A DNA stretch of 64,000 nucleotides from Prunus persica. Taxonomy: Eukaryota; Streptophyta; Magnoliopsida; Rosales; Rosaceae. Below are positions 33,066 through 45,588 of the stretch, piece after piece. The position numbers and the translations under genes are program-made. Within the stretch, counting starts at the first letter, position 1; each line of letters opens with the position of its first letter. Location of the stretch: positions 1,155,879 through 1,219,878 of the forward strand of contig NC_034009.1 of the NCBI RefSeq assembly GCF_000346465.2, given 5' to 3'. The notes below the pieces were generated by a model that did not search any database, had not been told where the DNA came from, and was given only the letters and a program-made list of their open reading frames with translations.

Positions 33066-33534
33066 GTTGGGTGATTATCTATTGAAACTTGGGTTTCTGT
33101 ATTGTATAATTTGAATCAGTGCAAATAAAAATTTGTTTTACTTTATTTTGTATCCCTTCAGACTTTCAGTTTCAGTGAATTACTTTAAGAATTAAAGCTT
33201 GATGCATGGGTTGCCATAAAACGTTAAAGATATATGATACCGCATTTTTAAACATGGTTTTTCAATCAAAATTAATCGGAGAAAAAAAATTTATGTGTCA
33301 ATTGAACCCATTCACCGCATTCCGGCTTCGCGGTTAATTTTGAGTGAAAATGGCTCCAATTTTCTTGAGTTTTTCTGTATAAGAGGAGTAAGGTGTTTGA
33401 GTAGTTGGTCTCAATTCCTATGAGTTCTCTGTATAAATAGTTGTATTATTTATATAAGCTGGTGAAGAACAAACTCATCTCATGTGCTTGGTTGGTGAAA
33501 TTCCAGTTCTTTCCACATTTCAATTGTGCCTTAG

Positions 33535-33669
33535 TCACAAATCAAACCTCCTTGCTTGTTGAGACTTCATGTGCTTTGTTAATGCCTTGGCAGTTTCATG
33601 AGCACCCCTCACAATCCATGTGACAGGTTTCACTTCACCAACCCACCCTGCAGGGCAAATAGCATGCAT
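33535..33669 (-). pseudogene. Isolated terminal exon of an unidentified gene
   Basis: On the minus strand an acceptor (TGTAATTGCAG) is followed by 44 open codons and a stop: CPAGWVGEVKPVTWIVRGAH, then KALTKHMKSQQARRFDL. The composition looks like a real protein, not chance AT-rich coding. No upstream exon is visible between it and LTPG gene 3 at 34015, so it is likely a stranded last exon from a duplication. I do not recognise the family. Confidence 0.4.
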
Positions 33670-34014
33670 CTGCAATTACATGGATGAAAAAAAAAAAATC
33701 ATTAAAAAGAGAAAAGCTTAGAATATCTCAATTCTTCTGTTCTATGTCACCATTTAACTCTGGTAGTGAGAAAGTTCCTCAACAGAGAGGTCACTGCATA
33801 CATGAAAATGGAACTCAAAAAAAATTTATTTGGTACTGACGAAACTGTCATACAAATAAATCAATAAAATGGCCTTTTCAACTTGGTTAGCAAAATGTTT
33901 GAATTGTATAGCGTAATTATCATAATTTCTATACTTAACAATAAAATGGCATAAAATATCAGTTGAAGCTTATAAATATGCAGACAGAGAGAGACATAAT
34001 TACCTTCTGATTCA

Positions 34015-34721
34015 ATGACACTCGTGGGCATGAGGAGATTGGTTTTCTCCGGGATTTCTTGGATTTTGGCATTTCTGCTTTTTGTTTCACCATCTGCAGT
34101 TAAAACCCAAATTCCTGGCTGCTCCTTGGTGGGTCTAGACCTTGAGCATTGCTTGAAACCAAGCAGTGGCTTTATTTCCATGGATGATACTTGCTGCACA
34201 GCCCTTAATCAACTCGTCCAAGCCGGGTATGGATGCTTGTGCTCTCTGATAGCAACATCCTCATCTCTGCCTCTTTTAGGCACCCCCCTTTCATTGCCAT
34301 TATCAAATTGCTACATATCTGCACCTCCTTTAACTCAGTGTCAAGGTATATATATAATTATGCTGGATTCAATTAAGCACCCTTAGATGCATAAATAAAA
34401 TTTACATCCTTTCTTCCCCTCTTATTTTGTACAGTGGTAGCTCCAAAGGCTGAAGGGTTTCCACCAAATGGCCCTCATGAGGAGATTGCACAACCTTCTG
34501 GTCCAACTGATCACCGAGTCGTGCCGGTGGCTCCGGTTGAAGTGCTGCAGGCTCCATTAAACTCAACCAGCAATGGAAATGCTACAGTGGTAGAATCAAA
34601 GCAGCCACCAGTGACCAAAAGCAGTGATGATATATCAAACAGAGAGGAAAAGACCAAGCTGCATCCACTGCCAATGCTTTTGCTTTCCTTGGCTCTTCAA
34701 GCTTGTAAAGCATTGTATTAG
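34015..34721 (+). CDS. GPI-anchored non-specific lipid-transfer protein (LTPG), gene 3
   Basis: Two exons (34015-34345 and 34435-34721) give 205 residues, or 200 if the second ATG at 34030 is used. The signal peptide (RRLVFSGISWILAFLLFV) precedes eight cysteines: PGCSLVG, EHCLKPS, DTCCTAL, GCLCSLIA, SNCYI, TQCQG. The region between the first cysteines (GLDLEHCLKPSSGFISMDD) departs from the NVI/LTPCL pattern of the other copies. The tail (PPNGPHEEIAQPSGP, KSSDDISN) is more acidic than in genes 1 and 2 and ends in a hydrophobic segment (PMLLLSLALQACKALY), consistent with GPI anchoring. The intron splits a codon after its first base. It follows gene 2 in the same direction. Confidence 0.85.
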
Positions 34722-35037
34722 TTTTAATTCTCTATTTATCTGTGCAATAAAACATCAACTGATAAAGTAATTTTATATCTTATAAATAATGATTGATTTA
34801 AAACTTCTAAAACTGTTTAGTGTTGAGGCCTCTTCTTGTTACAGTTGGTTTGGAAAAAAAAACTACCTACTGTCAACTGCCTCCGAAAGCCTAAAACTTG
34901 GGTAGTTGGTTAGATAGAGATCACATTCTTTTCGTTATTAAACAAACTTAACAGACTTCACACGGAAGCCAGAAAGGGTACTTTCGGAAAATCAATATTC
35001 CTCTGTTTCCCGCCATTTCTCTCTCAACACTCAAAGC

Positions 35038-36043
35038 ATGATCACCACCACCACCGCCCTGCACCAGTGGCTCATGGCCTTCGTCCTAGCCTGGACACTC
35101 GTCGTTCTATCCGCAGCAGCAGCAGAACCGCCGCCGCAGCCAGGTTGCGCCGACGAGCTCGTGAGGTTCTCGCCGTGCCTTCCGTACGTGTCGTCTCCTC
35201 CCAACAACCTCTCCGACTCGGCCCCACCCAAGTGCTGCGACGCATTGTCGTCGTCGTTTGAGTCCGGCGAGGCCTTGTGCCTCTGCTACTTGATCCAGGA
35301 CCCTCCGATGCTTGGGTTTCCGGTGAACGAGACTCGCGTTCTGTCTCTGTCTTCTACTTGCCCTCTCAGCAACAATGGCACAAGCACAAAGAGCGCTGAT
35401 AATTCTTTGGAGTCGCTCTGCTCAGGTTCTTGACTTTCTTCAACATTTTCCTTTGCCCAATTTAGGGTTTTATTTATTTATCGATTGAAAAATTACCAAT
35501 CTTTATTTCTTAAAGCTATGAATGTAAATACGATGAAATCTGGGTTCGAAATTCTAATCCATTGGGTAACTGCAACAGGGTCGCCTGAACTCCCTCCTCT
35601 CCGCAGCTCAACGACTTCAGGGATTTCATGTCCTTCTCCTTCTCCTTCTGGTACCCTAGTCTCTCACTCCCTCCATGATTTTCTTGGATTATTTATTTAC
35701 CTTCATTTGGATTAATGTTCGTTTTTCAAGTACATTGAGATTTGAGAAATATGCGAGTGAATAAATGGGAGCATATTGGGTTGACTAGCTACCTTTGACT
35801 TAGGTTTGCGTTCATTATTTTTCAGGAGCTGACAATGCTTCATCTCCTTTGATGAGCTTACCATCAGAATCAACAAACAGTTCAAGCTTGCTGCCGGGAA
35901 AGAGATCGCCGACGACAACTCCACCAAGCTCAGCAGTAGAACCAGCTAGGGTGTCTACAGCAATGAAGCAAATTTGCAGAAGCAATACTTGGTTTCTACC
36001 TGCCGTACTGATTTTTCTTGTTCCCATCTCCACTCACCTATAG
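35038..36043 (+). CDS. GPI-anchored non-specific lipid-transfer protein (LTPG), gene 4
   Basis: Three exons (35038-35425, 35579-35650, 35826-36043) give 225 residues. Signal peptide MAFVLAWTLVVLSAAAA, then PGCADELVRFSPCLPYVS, PKCCDAL, ALCLCYLI, STCPL and SLCSG, the eight-cysteine nsLTP pattern. The first exon is GC-rich. The tail (SSTTSGIS, SPSPSPSG) is typical of a cell-wall linker and ends in a hydrophobic stretch (WFLPAVLIFLVPIST), suggesting a GPI anchor. Intron phases match those of the other three copies. The first donor (CTCAG/GTTCTT) is weaker than usual, but the frame continues correctly across it. It is the most diverged member of the cluster. Confidence 0.87.
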
Positions 36044-36562
36044 TACTAAGCTCATCTGATCATACACCTAATCAAGCATACTTGTGTTACTCTGTTACAT
36101 TGACATTCATGAATTTGTATATTCTGATACAAAGTTCTGCTTAATTGTGTGATGATGACCTGTGATAATTGAGCAATGAAGTCTAAATTTCTTTAGAAAA
36201 GGTATTAGCAATATCAATTCAATATGGCAGTAGGCAAATGAAATCCACCACTCTCATCTATTCTTTATAATTGTATGATAATATGCCAACTACTTGAAGG
36301 CTATTATAAGTAACTTCATCTGCATCAACTATAATACCCACTTTCACAGCATACACAATGCATTAACTGCGGTACTACTTGGCACTAGCTTCGAATCCTG
36401 CTTCAAAATCCAGCTCCACCTAGAGCCACAGACTCATGGCACACCAAAGGCGAAAAAGGAAAATATATTTCCAGCCAACAATCATTGTAAATCCTGGGAT
36501 TCATAGTATATGAAGAAAGACAAATGCTTTATTGTCGCATTATATGTTCAGAAACTCAATAT
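36044..36562. other. Convergent 3' flanks of LTPG gene 4 and SDE3
   Basis: No gene; AT-rich. Confidence 0.4.
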
Positions 36563-39500
36563 TTACTTCCAGCCATCAGACCATTCAGCTTCGTCATCCA
36601 CGACAGGTTGGGGAGCTTCTGTTTGCCAGGACCCTTCCATGACAGGTTGGGGAACTTCTCTTTGCCAGGAGTCTCGAGCCCACCCATCATCTCCAGAGCA
36701 CCAAGTGTTTCCTTCATTGTTTAAGAGATCTTCCTGTGGGTCCTCATAATCAAGCTCCTGCCTCTCAGGGGGGTTACAGCCCAGATAGGATGAGTTGTCT
36801 GCACAACGCCATAGAAGCCTGTTCCAGTTTGGGTCCTGCCAAAACCAAACAACTGATATTATAAGAAAATAAATCCTTGAATTGCACATATTTATTTATA
36901 TAGACCTCAGTTGATTTGACAGAATGTCCTGCAACCTGTAAGACAATGGGACAATACCTTGCTGATGATGTGCGGATTCCCAATTACAATTAGCAAAGCT
37001 TTAGCACGAGTAATAGCCACATTAAACCTTTTTGGATTGCTCAAAAATCCCAAACAGTATCTTCTGTCAAATTCATCGTGTTTGATTGTTGATCGGACAG
37101 TTGATATTATTATAACTTGTCTCTCTTGTCCCTGAAATTGCTCAACACTTCCTACCTTGATGTTAGGCATCTCCAAATTTTCGAAAGCTTTCTTCAGTTT
37201 TAGTACTTGCTGCCGATAAGGTGCTATGATCCCAATATCTTCCTCACTCAAATTCCTTTTTGCAGTCAATTGCTTAGTGACCTCTACTACCTTACTTGCC
37301 TCAGTCCGATTAAACCATGATGGATTACTTCCTTCCCTCTCATCACAGCCTTCGATGCCAAAGAAAAGAACAGGGAAATCCTTGTTAGGAAGAAGGTCCA
37401 CCCTTGCTATGAAGGGAACTGAGTCATCTTTACAAGCAATCAACTCTTGTCCATAGAACAACATGTTAGGGAGATACAAAATTTCTGGGTGGCATCGATA
37501 ATTCCTAACCAATTTTGTTACATAGCTTTTATCCCCATTACTATAAAACTCACATTCGAACATTCTCTCCAAGTATGATCTCCCCAAACCAAAGGATTCT
37601 GCTTGGCTGGAGTTTATGATTGGACCTAATTGCTTAGGGTCTCCAGCAAGAACAACTACTGTATTCCGATGGTAGAGATTCGATATCGGGATCATGGTTT
37701 CTGGTTCTGAAGCTTGGCCTGCCTCATCCAAGATAATATGAGAGAAGTGGCCTCGTGGGACACCTTCTGCATGAAGCAGAGAGGCACTCATATAGGTTGA
37801 TATGATGATCCTATAGCGCACGAAGACACGGAGTTCAGGACACTTGAAGGTATCGTCATCAAAGAAGCAGAAGTCAATATGGTTAGGATTGACATCTTCA
37901 TAAGGACGGGAAGATGCATTGAGCCTGAATATTTCATTCTCTCGAACTGCTGTACCAGCCTTTGCATTGAGGAGTTTTTCCAGAATGTGGTCTGCTGCAC
38001 TATTTGAAGGTGCACACACAAGGATTCTAGTATTCTTCCGAGTTGCATAGAGTTGGAGGATTGCTTCCACTAATGTCATAGTCTTGCCTGTTCCAGGAGG
38101 ACCATAAATCACATAAGGTGGCCCTCCTTTGCAGCCAAGGATCATCTCAACTGAGCACATCTGCTCCTTATTAGGTGTACAAGATATAGGCACCAGTCGA
38201 GTGCCTCTAATCATCCTTCTCTGATAGGACTCAGATGGAAAAAGGAACATTATCTCTAATTTTTCTGCTGCATCAACTGCTTGATATAACCTTCTCATGG
38301 TGATTCGATTAAATGTAAATTGTACACTATAAAGGTTACCATCTCTGTGGCATGCGTGAAATTCTGGAGGAAACTTCAAGTAAACATCATCAGCCTCAAC
38401 ACGGTAGATATAACCCTGAGCAGAACACATTAAAAAAATTTGGAAAGATAAGCTATAGAATTCTGGATATTTAAATAACATGAAAACATTTGAGTATTGA
38501 TGAATAAGTATATAATACCAACAGCTAACAATCATAGCATTCAGTAAATGCATTAGATGTTTGGTCTTAATGATAAGATTTCGTTTCAGAAGGACAACCT
38601 GATACGGAGGAACTGTATCATCTGCATACTCAGAAAGCTTGGCCAAAACATAATCCCCTTGGACAAGTGAAGGCCTTCTCTCAGCAAGCCCAGGGACTTC
38701 AAGGGACAAAAATTGATGTCCTCTCTTCCTCAAAGTAACACCTACCATATCATGGCTTCTCATACTTTCCTGAAGCAATCACCAAATTGATCACAAATCA
38801 TGAACAACTTCATACAGTGTTGTTACAAAATGAAGAACTTACCTCTATCTGTATTTCCTCCATGATGAGTAAAGTTTTGAAGTAATCTGCATAGTTCCCT
38901 CTCGTAAGACCTTCGGTGACAACATAAGGAATCTGCTTGCTCTCAAGTAATTCTCTGATGTCTTTTGGAATGTCGTATCGAGGAAGCCTATTCTTGTACG
39001 GTCGTCGGTCTGTTACTCCACTAGGGCGTACACCCACATGAAAACCATCCACAAGAAGTGGTTTCTTTCTAGTGGCTCTTGTGTATGGTTTTGTTGAGGC
39101 CATAGATTGGGATATTTTATCTTCTGCTAAGAGAATAACAACTCGTTCAATCTGTTCAGTCTCCAAATCAAAATGCACAAAGGCCTTGTGCTGACCAATT
39201 TCCTTGGGTTTGCAAGATAGCCATATAGTCAAAGTATCTCCTGGCTGAAGCATTCTGTCCTCCAGAGAAGTAGACTCAAGGAAGGCTTGGATGGTTTCGA
39301 CATCAGAGTCTGCAGTTGGGGGTTTCATCAGAGAAAGCTTGAAAGAGTCCTCTGGACTTGAGGCGTAAATTTTAACACCGCATAGCTCCACCGGGTCATG
39401 GGTGGTGTTCTTAATAGTTATCTTATCCACAGCTGTTTCTCCTACGCATACTGATTGAGGCTTTTCACCTTGCTTTCCGCCCACATAAGGGAATGGGACT

Positions 39501-39637
39501 GAAATAACAATTGGACCCTCTTCACATGGGTTGTAACTACGCACCGATTTATCATCCTCAAAATCTATGAAGCCGATTTCTCCTTTGTCTCCAATGACAG
39601 AGCATTCCTCATCCGACTTATAACCATTTATACCCAT
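36563..39637 (-). CDS. SDE3: SDE3-type RNA helicase (UPF1-like superfamily 1)
   Basis: Four exons, all joined between codons: 39637-38843, 38769-38599, 38415-36958 and 36835-36563. They encode 898 residues, close to plant SDE3 (about 900-1000). Superfamily 1 motifs are in order: GPPGTGKT (motif I, near residue 427), [15 protein letters not shown] (Ia), [10 protein letters not shown] (II, near 552), [12 protein letters not shown] (III), [17 protein letters not shown] (IV/V) and [18 protein letters not shown] with [15 protein letters not shown] (V-VI). The N-terminal part ([20 protein letters not shown]) is the region shared with MOV10. The C-terminus carries GW/WG-type repeats ([23 protein letters not shown]), as in Arabidopsis SDE3, where they bind AGO1/AGO2. 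It acts in the cytoplasm in RNA silencing, in amplification of silencing signals and antiviral defence. The ATG at 39637 opens the frame; a 5' UTR intron ending near 40214 is possible. Confidence 0.93.
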
Positions 39638-41642
39638 CACCAAACGGAGACTGACATGAAGAACAAACTGTGAGTTACAAACAAGGGAAAAAATGAATAA
39701 AAAAACAAAGAGAGAGGAGAAGAAGAAGAAAGTGGTTTCTGACTAGAAGATTAAGGTACCCAATGATAAGTACTAAAGACCAACTAGCTCCTGGTCTAGC
39801 CGTACTTCTCTTCCCAATGTTGGAAGAGGTCCAAGTTCGAATCCCCCCTCCCCCGTTGATCCAGATAGAAAACTACCAGTCTACCACAGACCAATTTCGC
39901 TACCAAGGCTTGGTAAAGGTACATTGGAAGCAGTAGATTCAAAATCAGAAAAACAATTACATGAAGGCTCCAACAAAGTTAGTAGACCAACAATCAGAAA
40001 AACCGCAGAACAGGAAGAGCAAAGTGAAAACGCGGCTACGTGAAGCATTTAACAAAATTTATACAATCTTACATCAATTCCAGAAACCCATATGAGAACC
40101 AAACTCTACATCAATACCCGAACGCACGGAACAAACACATTGACAAATACAAACAAATACACAAACAATAAGAAATCGCTATGAAAGAAAGCTAAGAATC
40201 GGTTGAGAGACAGACCTGATAAAAGAAATGCGGAGGCCTTGAACGACAGAGATGACCCAGAAACCCACCGCTGATCAAACCTCAAAGACTAGATCTTTGA
40301 GAGAGAACCAGATAATCCGAAAAAGAGTTCACTGCATTTCATTCAATAGAAAGAAAAAGGCAAATAAAGTTCAACTTAGTGTACAAGGAAGACTGGAGAG
40401 TGAGAGAGAGAGAATGAAAAGGAAAACCCCGGACAAACCAAAATACTATTTTGTAAAAGTTGCAAACAAACAAATAACCTGGACCCATGATTTTATTTGT
40501 GAAGTGGCATTTTCCAGTTTTGGATTCATCTTGTCAAAATTCTTCGCTCTAACTTCCCCCTTAAGTATTATCACTAGTGAATTAGTGATGGATGGCCAAA
40601 ACGTGGTGCAGCAGTTCAATTTTCTGCTGCTCTATACAGTGCTCAACATGGGATAAAGGGGTATCCTGTACTGTCCCGTCCCTGCCCAAAACTCATTTCT
40701 GTCAAGGTCGGATAGAATAGCCCAAAGTAATTGAATTTGTGTTTCCAGTTTCATGCAAGTTTTATGAGAGTGAACTGTGAGTATGGGTCCACTGCATTCA
40801 AATAATATGATCGTATAAAAATACTCATCTGGTCTAAAATACACTGCCCATGTTCCAAGGTTTAGGTTTTTGTTCATAAAATATTTGTGAGACTTTTTGT
40901 GTGTGTGTAAATACCATGAGATGTCCCCACACCTAAACGGTGGGATTAATCCCTGCTCAGAATTCGGCTTGCCGCTGACTTCAAAGTGCTTCCAATAAGT
41001 TTCAAACCCCCGTCATTGAGGCACCAAGTAGCTCACCAACTGGAGGTGGCAGTTTACCAACCACACCACACCTTGTGGTTGATTTGTGGGACTTTTCAAA
41101 CGATAGAAGAGTTGAGTTACTTTTTCTTTACAAAAGTTGAGTTCCTTTGATAGATGGGCAATTGCAATATAAAACAACAATCATAGAGATTTATTTGTGT
41201 ATGAACACCAAACATAACCACCACCGGTGTAGGAGAGGTTCGAAATCCTGAAGTCACCCAATGAATATTTGTGTTTGCATAAATAAAAAAACCGCAGGGA
41301 AAATGAGAAATCAAAGATATTTTCAACAAGGAAAAAGGAAAAGGAAATGAAAGATAAGGAATGAGGAGACAATGAAGCCTCCCACATGTTCTTCAACATA
41401 CCCTGTCCCCTAGAAAGAGTACTCCAGTCATTACAAATGAAACTCGCACTTTGAAGGACCATTTTTTTGTTTTCAAAATACAGCTATTCCGGCATATCAG
41501 AACTTCAAACAAGAACAGAGCTACTTTTACCATTTTAAATAGGTTCTGGCAGGACACCAAATTCCCCTCCTAGCATGTCAAATTCAAACAGCACAAGTTT
41601 AAAAGTAAACTAAACAGAAGTCTGATGATAGATATTAAAAGA
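39638..41642. other. 5' region of SDE3 and 3' flank of the proteasome gene
   Basis: Leader and promoter of SDE3 plus intergenic DNA. Plus-strand ORFs at 40252-40656 have no family motif. A G-box and common elements were not picked out with confidence. At about 39785-39860 lies a tRNA-like fragment (next entry). Confidence 0.4.
39785..39865 (+). repeat. tRNA-derived (SINE-like) fragment
   Basis: CTAGCTCCTGGTCTAGCCGTACTTCTC recalls an A box, and GGTCCAAGTTCGAATCCCCC, 60 bases later, is a good B box of the RNA polymerase III internal promoter. The two do not fold as a functional tRNA. Similar B-box strings occur at about 30930 (plus), and at about 51990 (minus, within a vicilin intron). Confidence 0.45.
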
Positions 41643-44336
41643 TCATGCGGCAGCAACACTAGCATCCCTGATGGATTCCCGCCACGCATACTCCCTCGCA
41701 CCATCCTTGTCAACTATCTTGATGACAAAATTGGGGGGAGCCACCACCAGCCTCGACCGGATCTCAATAATGCACTTATCAACCAGATCAATTGCTTCCT
41801 CCACAGACATGCCACTGTGGTAGTGCCTGTCCATCAGTGAGAGTGCGAAATATGACCCATATCCAAAGGCTCCCTTTTCAACCTTGTGAAGTGAGGCAAT
41901 GTAGTCAATGTAGTATAGGGATGCCCCGGCCTCTTTGTCAAAACCAGCCATAAGGATGTTCACCATGTATGGGTTCTGAAAAGAAAGAAGAAAGAGAAGT
42001 TATACATCAACTAACAACTATTTAAAAATTCTATTGGCTTAAAGAATAAAGGTCAAGTTAAAAAAGCCTTCCAGGGATAAACTAAGCAATGGACTTCTTG
42101 GTAAACAACACAATAAATTAACCATATGGTTACTTGTTCTTAGCACATGAAAATTCAAAGTGGAGTTTGCACTAGATACAGCAAATTCAAAACTAAGCGT
42201 TTGAAGTCGCAAAAACAATAAAGAAAAAATTTGTGACTTCACAAGGAAAAATCATAGTACATACAACCCTTCTTGAGTGTGTTTGAACCCCCACCCCAAG
42301 AATTTTATCCTTCCTTTGACGATACCCACAAAAGTGAACTGCTAGTGTCTAAAACCCCTGGTAAAGCCCATTTGGGGAACCCAAGTTGACTATGCAAATT
42401 TCTAGGAATAACATCTTCAAATATTCACTATTTCATTGATGCTCCTTACGCTTAGGAACAGCCTCAAAACTGAGAAGCTTATAAAATACTGCAGACTAGC
42501 ACAGTGATTTACCCTCAATATCCTAGACCTTTGATGAAATGGTAAGAACATTCCTGAGATAATGTTCTAGAATACAGATGCAATCTCGTTTGAAACCATA
42601 AGCAAATGGTAATTCAAATAGAGGTTTAATGTATAAAAACAAAGGGGGCGAGGAATGGTAGGATACTTTGAGGACTACTAGGGTTGGACTTGAAGGCAAG
42701 AAGTCACTAGAATTTTAGAATTGATTCTGGAAGTTGAGGCATCAACTACTCCATAACTTTGGGTTTCATGGTGATTAAGGCTAGGGCTGTTATCAATAAA
42801 ATCAGGGAAGTGAACTTCAGGGGGCATTTGGTAGTTGACATTTGGTGTAATGTTTTTAAAGTTTGGAGAATACAGTTTTCAAGATATGGAAACAAAAAAG
42901 CACTATTGTTTTGACAACAGCTCCGCACTGTATCCCGCATTTTTGAAAACTAGAATCCAAAACAATAGAAAATATATTCAAAATCAAAGCTAATACAACA
43001 TGGAAGCTCTTTTCTTCCCCTTTTTGTTCTACCAGACTCTTTCTTCTCCCATTCCTTCAGAGGAACACTTGGAAGCTCAATTAAGTTTCTACGGAACTTC
43101 TCAAGCGACCTCATTTCAATTAAAAAGTTTGAGTAGTTAACTAACGAAAATACTTTCAAAGAAGCACTGTGAAGCTTAATTCGGTTTGTTAGAAAACTTC
43201 CCAAGAGACCTCATTTCTAAATTTTTAATTGTGGATGTTTATAGAAACATTTTACATAAGTTATGCACAGATGGAGCAAATTTAAGATAAAAATTAGATT
43301 GCATTAGTATGACTAACTAGGGTTACAACTCTTCTCAAACCACATACTAAGCAACATATACGTAGCATGTACAGAACCCACAGCCTTCCCTATAAGATTA
43401 TTTTATACACGAATTCAAACTGGTAGTCTCTGATCACTTAACTTCGCAATATAACTTAGCCCGCTCAATCACCTCCTATGTTACTGGTAATTAATGCATA
43501 CAATAAGAAAGGTGTTTGGATCCTCACCCCTAATAATGCTGTAATCTGTAACCAATGATTAAAGAAGCCATTGAGAAATTTACTCAGGTTATAAAGTCAA
43601 ACACCAAAACTGGCTCACTCAAGAGGACATTACAACAGCATGCTCAAACTCAAAAACAATGTCCACACAGTACAGAATTTCCCCACTTCACATCATTATT
43701 TCTTTTTTTGGGCTTGAAACCCACTTCATATATTTAATTCCCACGCTGTTGCATCTTAACTTAAACCCCGATCACGTCACAATGAATCAAGAAAAACCCT
43801 AGATTTGCACAAGCGGAAAAACACTTACAAAATGAGACTATTAACCTTTACCCTAGATCCCATTGGGCAAAATTCTAATTAACCAAGTAGTGAACAAAGA
43901 AGTTAAATTTAATCAACCAAAAAAATAAAAAATAAAAACCAATACCTTTCGCAAGGCGGTGGCGAGCTCGCCACGGGTGAAATTGGCCGCAGCAGCAGTG
44001 GTCAATGGGATCCCATTGCGGAACTGATACAAGGCTACATTTTTCTGTATGTACTCTGTGAACTGAACTCTATTTCCCCCAATTATTTCAAAAAAATTAA
44101 ATTAGATTCCAAACCACAATGATATCGATAATCAAAATAAAACTCCAAAACAAAAAACAAAAAGAAAAGATGTTGCACCTGTCGCCGGGCTCACCGCTCG
44201 CGGCGACGAGTTTGTGTGAATCGAGCACCATGATTTTGTCTTCGTTAGACTTGTGCACCAGTATGCTATGCACGGCTGACGTGTCCGCCGCCACCACCGC
44301 GAAGCCGTCCCCTACCAAACCGAAGATGGACTCCAT
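41643..44336 (-). CDS. PBD1: 20S proteasome beta subunit type-2 (beta4, PBD)
   Basis: Three exons (44336-44179, 44069-43946, 41975-41643) give 204 residues, the exact length of plant PBD proteins. Landmarks: [110 protein letters not shown] and [11 protein letters not shown]. The subunit sits in the beta ring of the 20S core as beta4. It lacks a propeptide and the catalytic N-terminal threonine, so it is structural. Intron 2 is long (1970 bases). No odd features in the coding sequence. The symbol is by homology with Arabidopsis PBD1/PBD2. Confidence 0.95.
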
Positions 44337-45239
44337 TGCCTTGTTCTTGATCTGCTTGGTTTTCGAGTTTCGATCTGTTTCTCTCTCTGCGTTTTTGATT
44401 GCTTTGGAGCTGGGTCACACTGTGTGTGCTTTTGGGGTTAGGAAATTGGAGGTAATAGCAGGGGACTTGAGGAACAAGTTCACTCAGAGGGTCTGTTTGG
44501 TTGTATGCAATTTGTTGGTCCACATACAGAATAACATATATCTACAACCGGTTCTGCTATCCCAATAGAACGATAAACTTCTATAAAATATTTTTAAAAA
44601 AAAGAAAAGAAAAGAAAATTCTTATTTTATAATGAAAAATACTTCCTTCATTACCATGTAAAAAAAAAAAAAAAAAGATATTTCCTATTTTATATTCCTC
44701 AGTGTGATATGTGTGCATACCTTTTTTTGTTTTTGTTTTTTGGTGTTTTTGATGAATTATTTTTACATATGTGTCAAATTATGATTAAAGAGGAGTATCT
44801 CCTTATTAACAATATCCTTTTATAATACAATATACATATTTTTATTTTATGAAAATTAAATTTAATATTTCTAATAAGAAAGATAAAATATGGTGTTGGC
44901 TTAAAAGATTGTTAACAAATGGCAAGCCAAAGTTGGTCTTTTCAGTTTACACTCGATTTTAAGTAATTATATGGAGAAGTAGAGGCTCCATCTGTGCTTG
45001 ACTGCATCAATATTTTTTTTTGGGTTTATCGAAATGGTGCCTAAACTTATGTCCGAGTTTCATTTTGGTCCTTTAGTTAATTTTTTTGTTTTCACTCTAG
45101 TGGTAGTGCTCCAACTCTCGATTCAATGTTAAATTGGTCATGCCGTCAAAGTCCGTTAATATTGTGGTTCAATTAAGTGGTAAAACAATCTATATAAATT
45201 TATACAATAATTAAAATTAAAGTAAAATATTATTTATAA
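44337..45239. other. Upstream region of the proteasome gene and intergenic DNA
   Basis: Likely promoter next to the gene; then AT-rich DNA without a gene. Confidence 0.4.
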
Positions 45240-45320
45240 ACTAGCTAGAGCTCTAAACACAATTAATTAAAAAGCTCACACTACATGAGCTAAGCCACTT
45301 CAAAACACTAGTAAAGCCAC
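45240..45320. repeat. Copy of the sequence downstream of the vicilin gene
   Basis: CTAGCTAGAGCTCTAAACACA, AAAAAGCTCACACTACATGAG and CCACTTCAAAACACTAGTAAAGC parallel 51171-51250 (CTAGCTAGAGCTCTCTACACA, AAAAAGCTCACTCTACATGAG and CCACTTCAAAACTCCAGCAAAGC). It is a non-coding remnant of the vicilin 3' flank. Confidence 0.8.
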
Positions 45321-45588
45321 ACTCATGCGCTATATAATAGTGGGCATTCGGGATTGTTATCATTATTTTGACTGCAAAAAAATAGAACAACATTAAGGCA
45401 AATATATAAGGAAATTGCTTGTCATATTTATTTGTTTAGGTGCGGCAGGACAAGTCTAAATTGTTGATAGATCATGTTTGATTAATTATTTAGAATTTCC
45501 AAGTCAACGATTCAAATTCACACATACAGATATAGATGATTGTGACTGAAAAACATCAAGAGACACCGCTTGAGTTTTGCAAATGCTT

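Larger units (their letters stand above)
32487..34014. other. Intergenic region between LTPG genes 2 and 3
   Basis: Contains the LTR-like fragment at 32744-33065 and the isolated exon at 33535-33669; the rest is AT-rich with no gene. Confidence 0.4.

Noticed and set aside
39785..39865. tRNA gene
   Set aside because: B box present, but the sequence does not give a full cloverleaf; scored as a SINE-like fragment.
40252..40656. 134-residue plus-strand ORF
   Set aside because: No family motif, in the leader/promoter region of SDE3 on the opposite strand.
44119..44568. 149-residue plus-strand ORF over the first exon of the proteasome gene
   Set aside because: Shadow of the minus-strand exon, which matches the beta subunit exactly.
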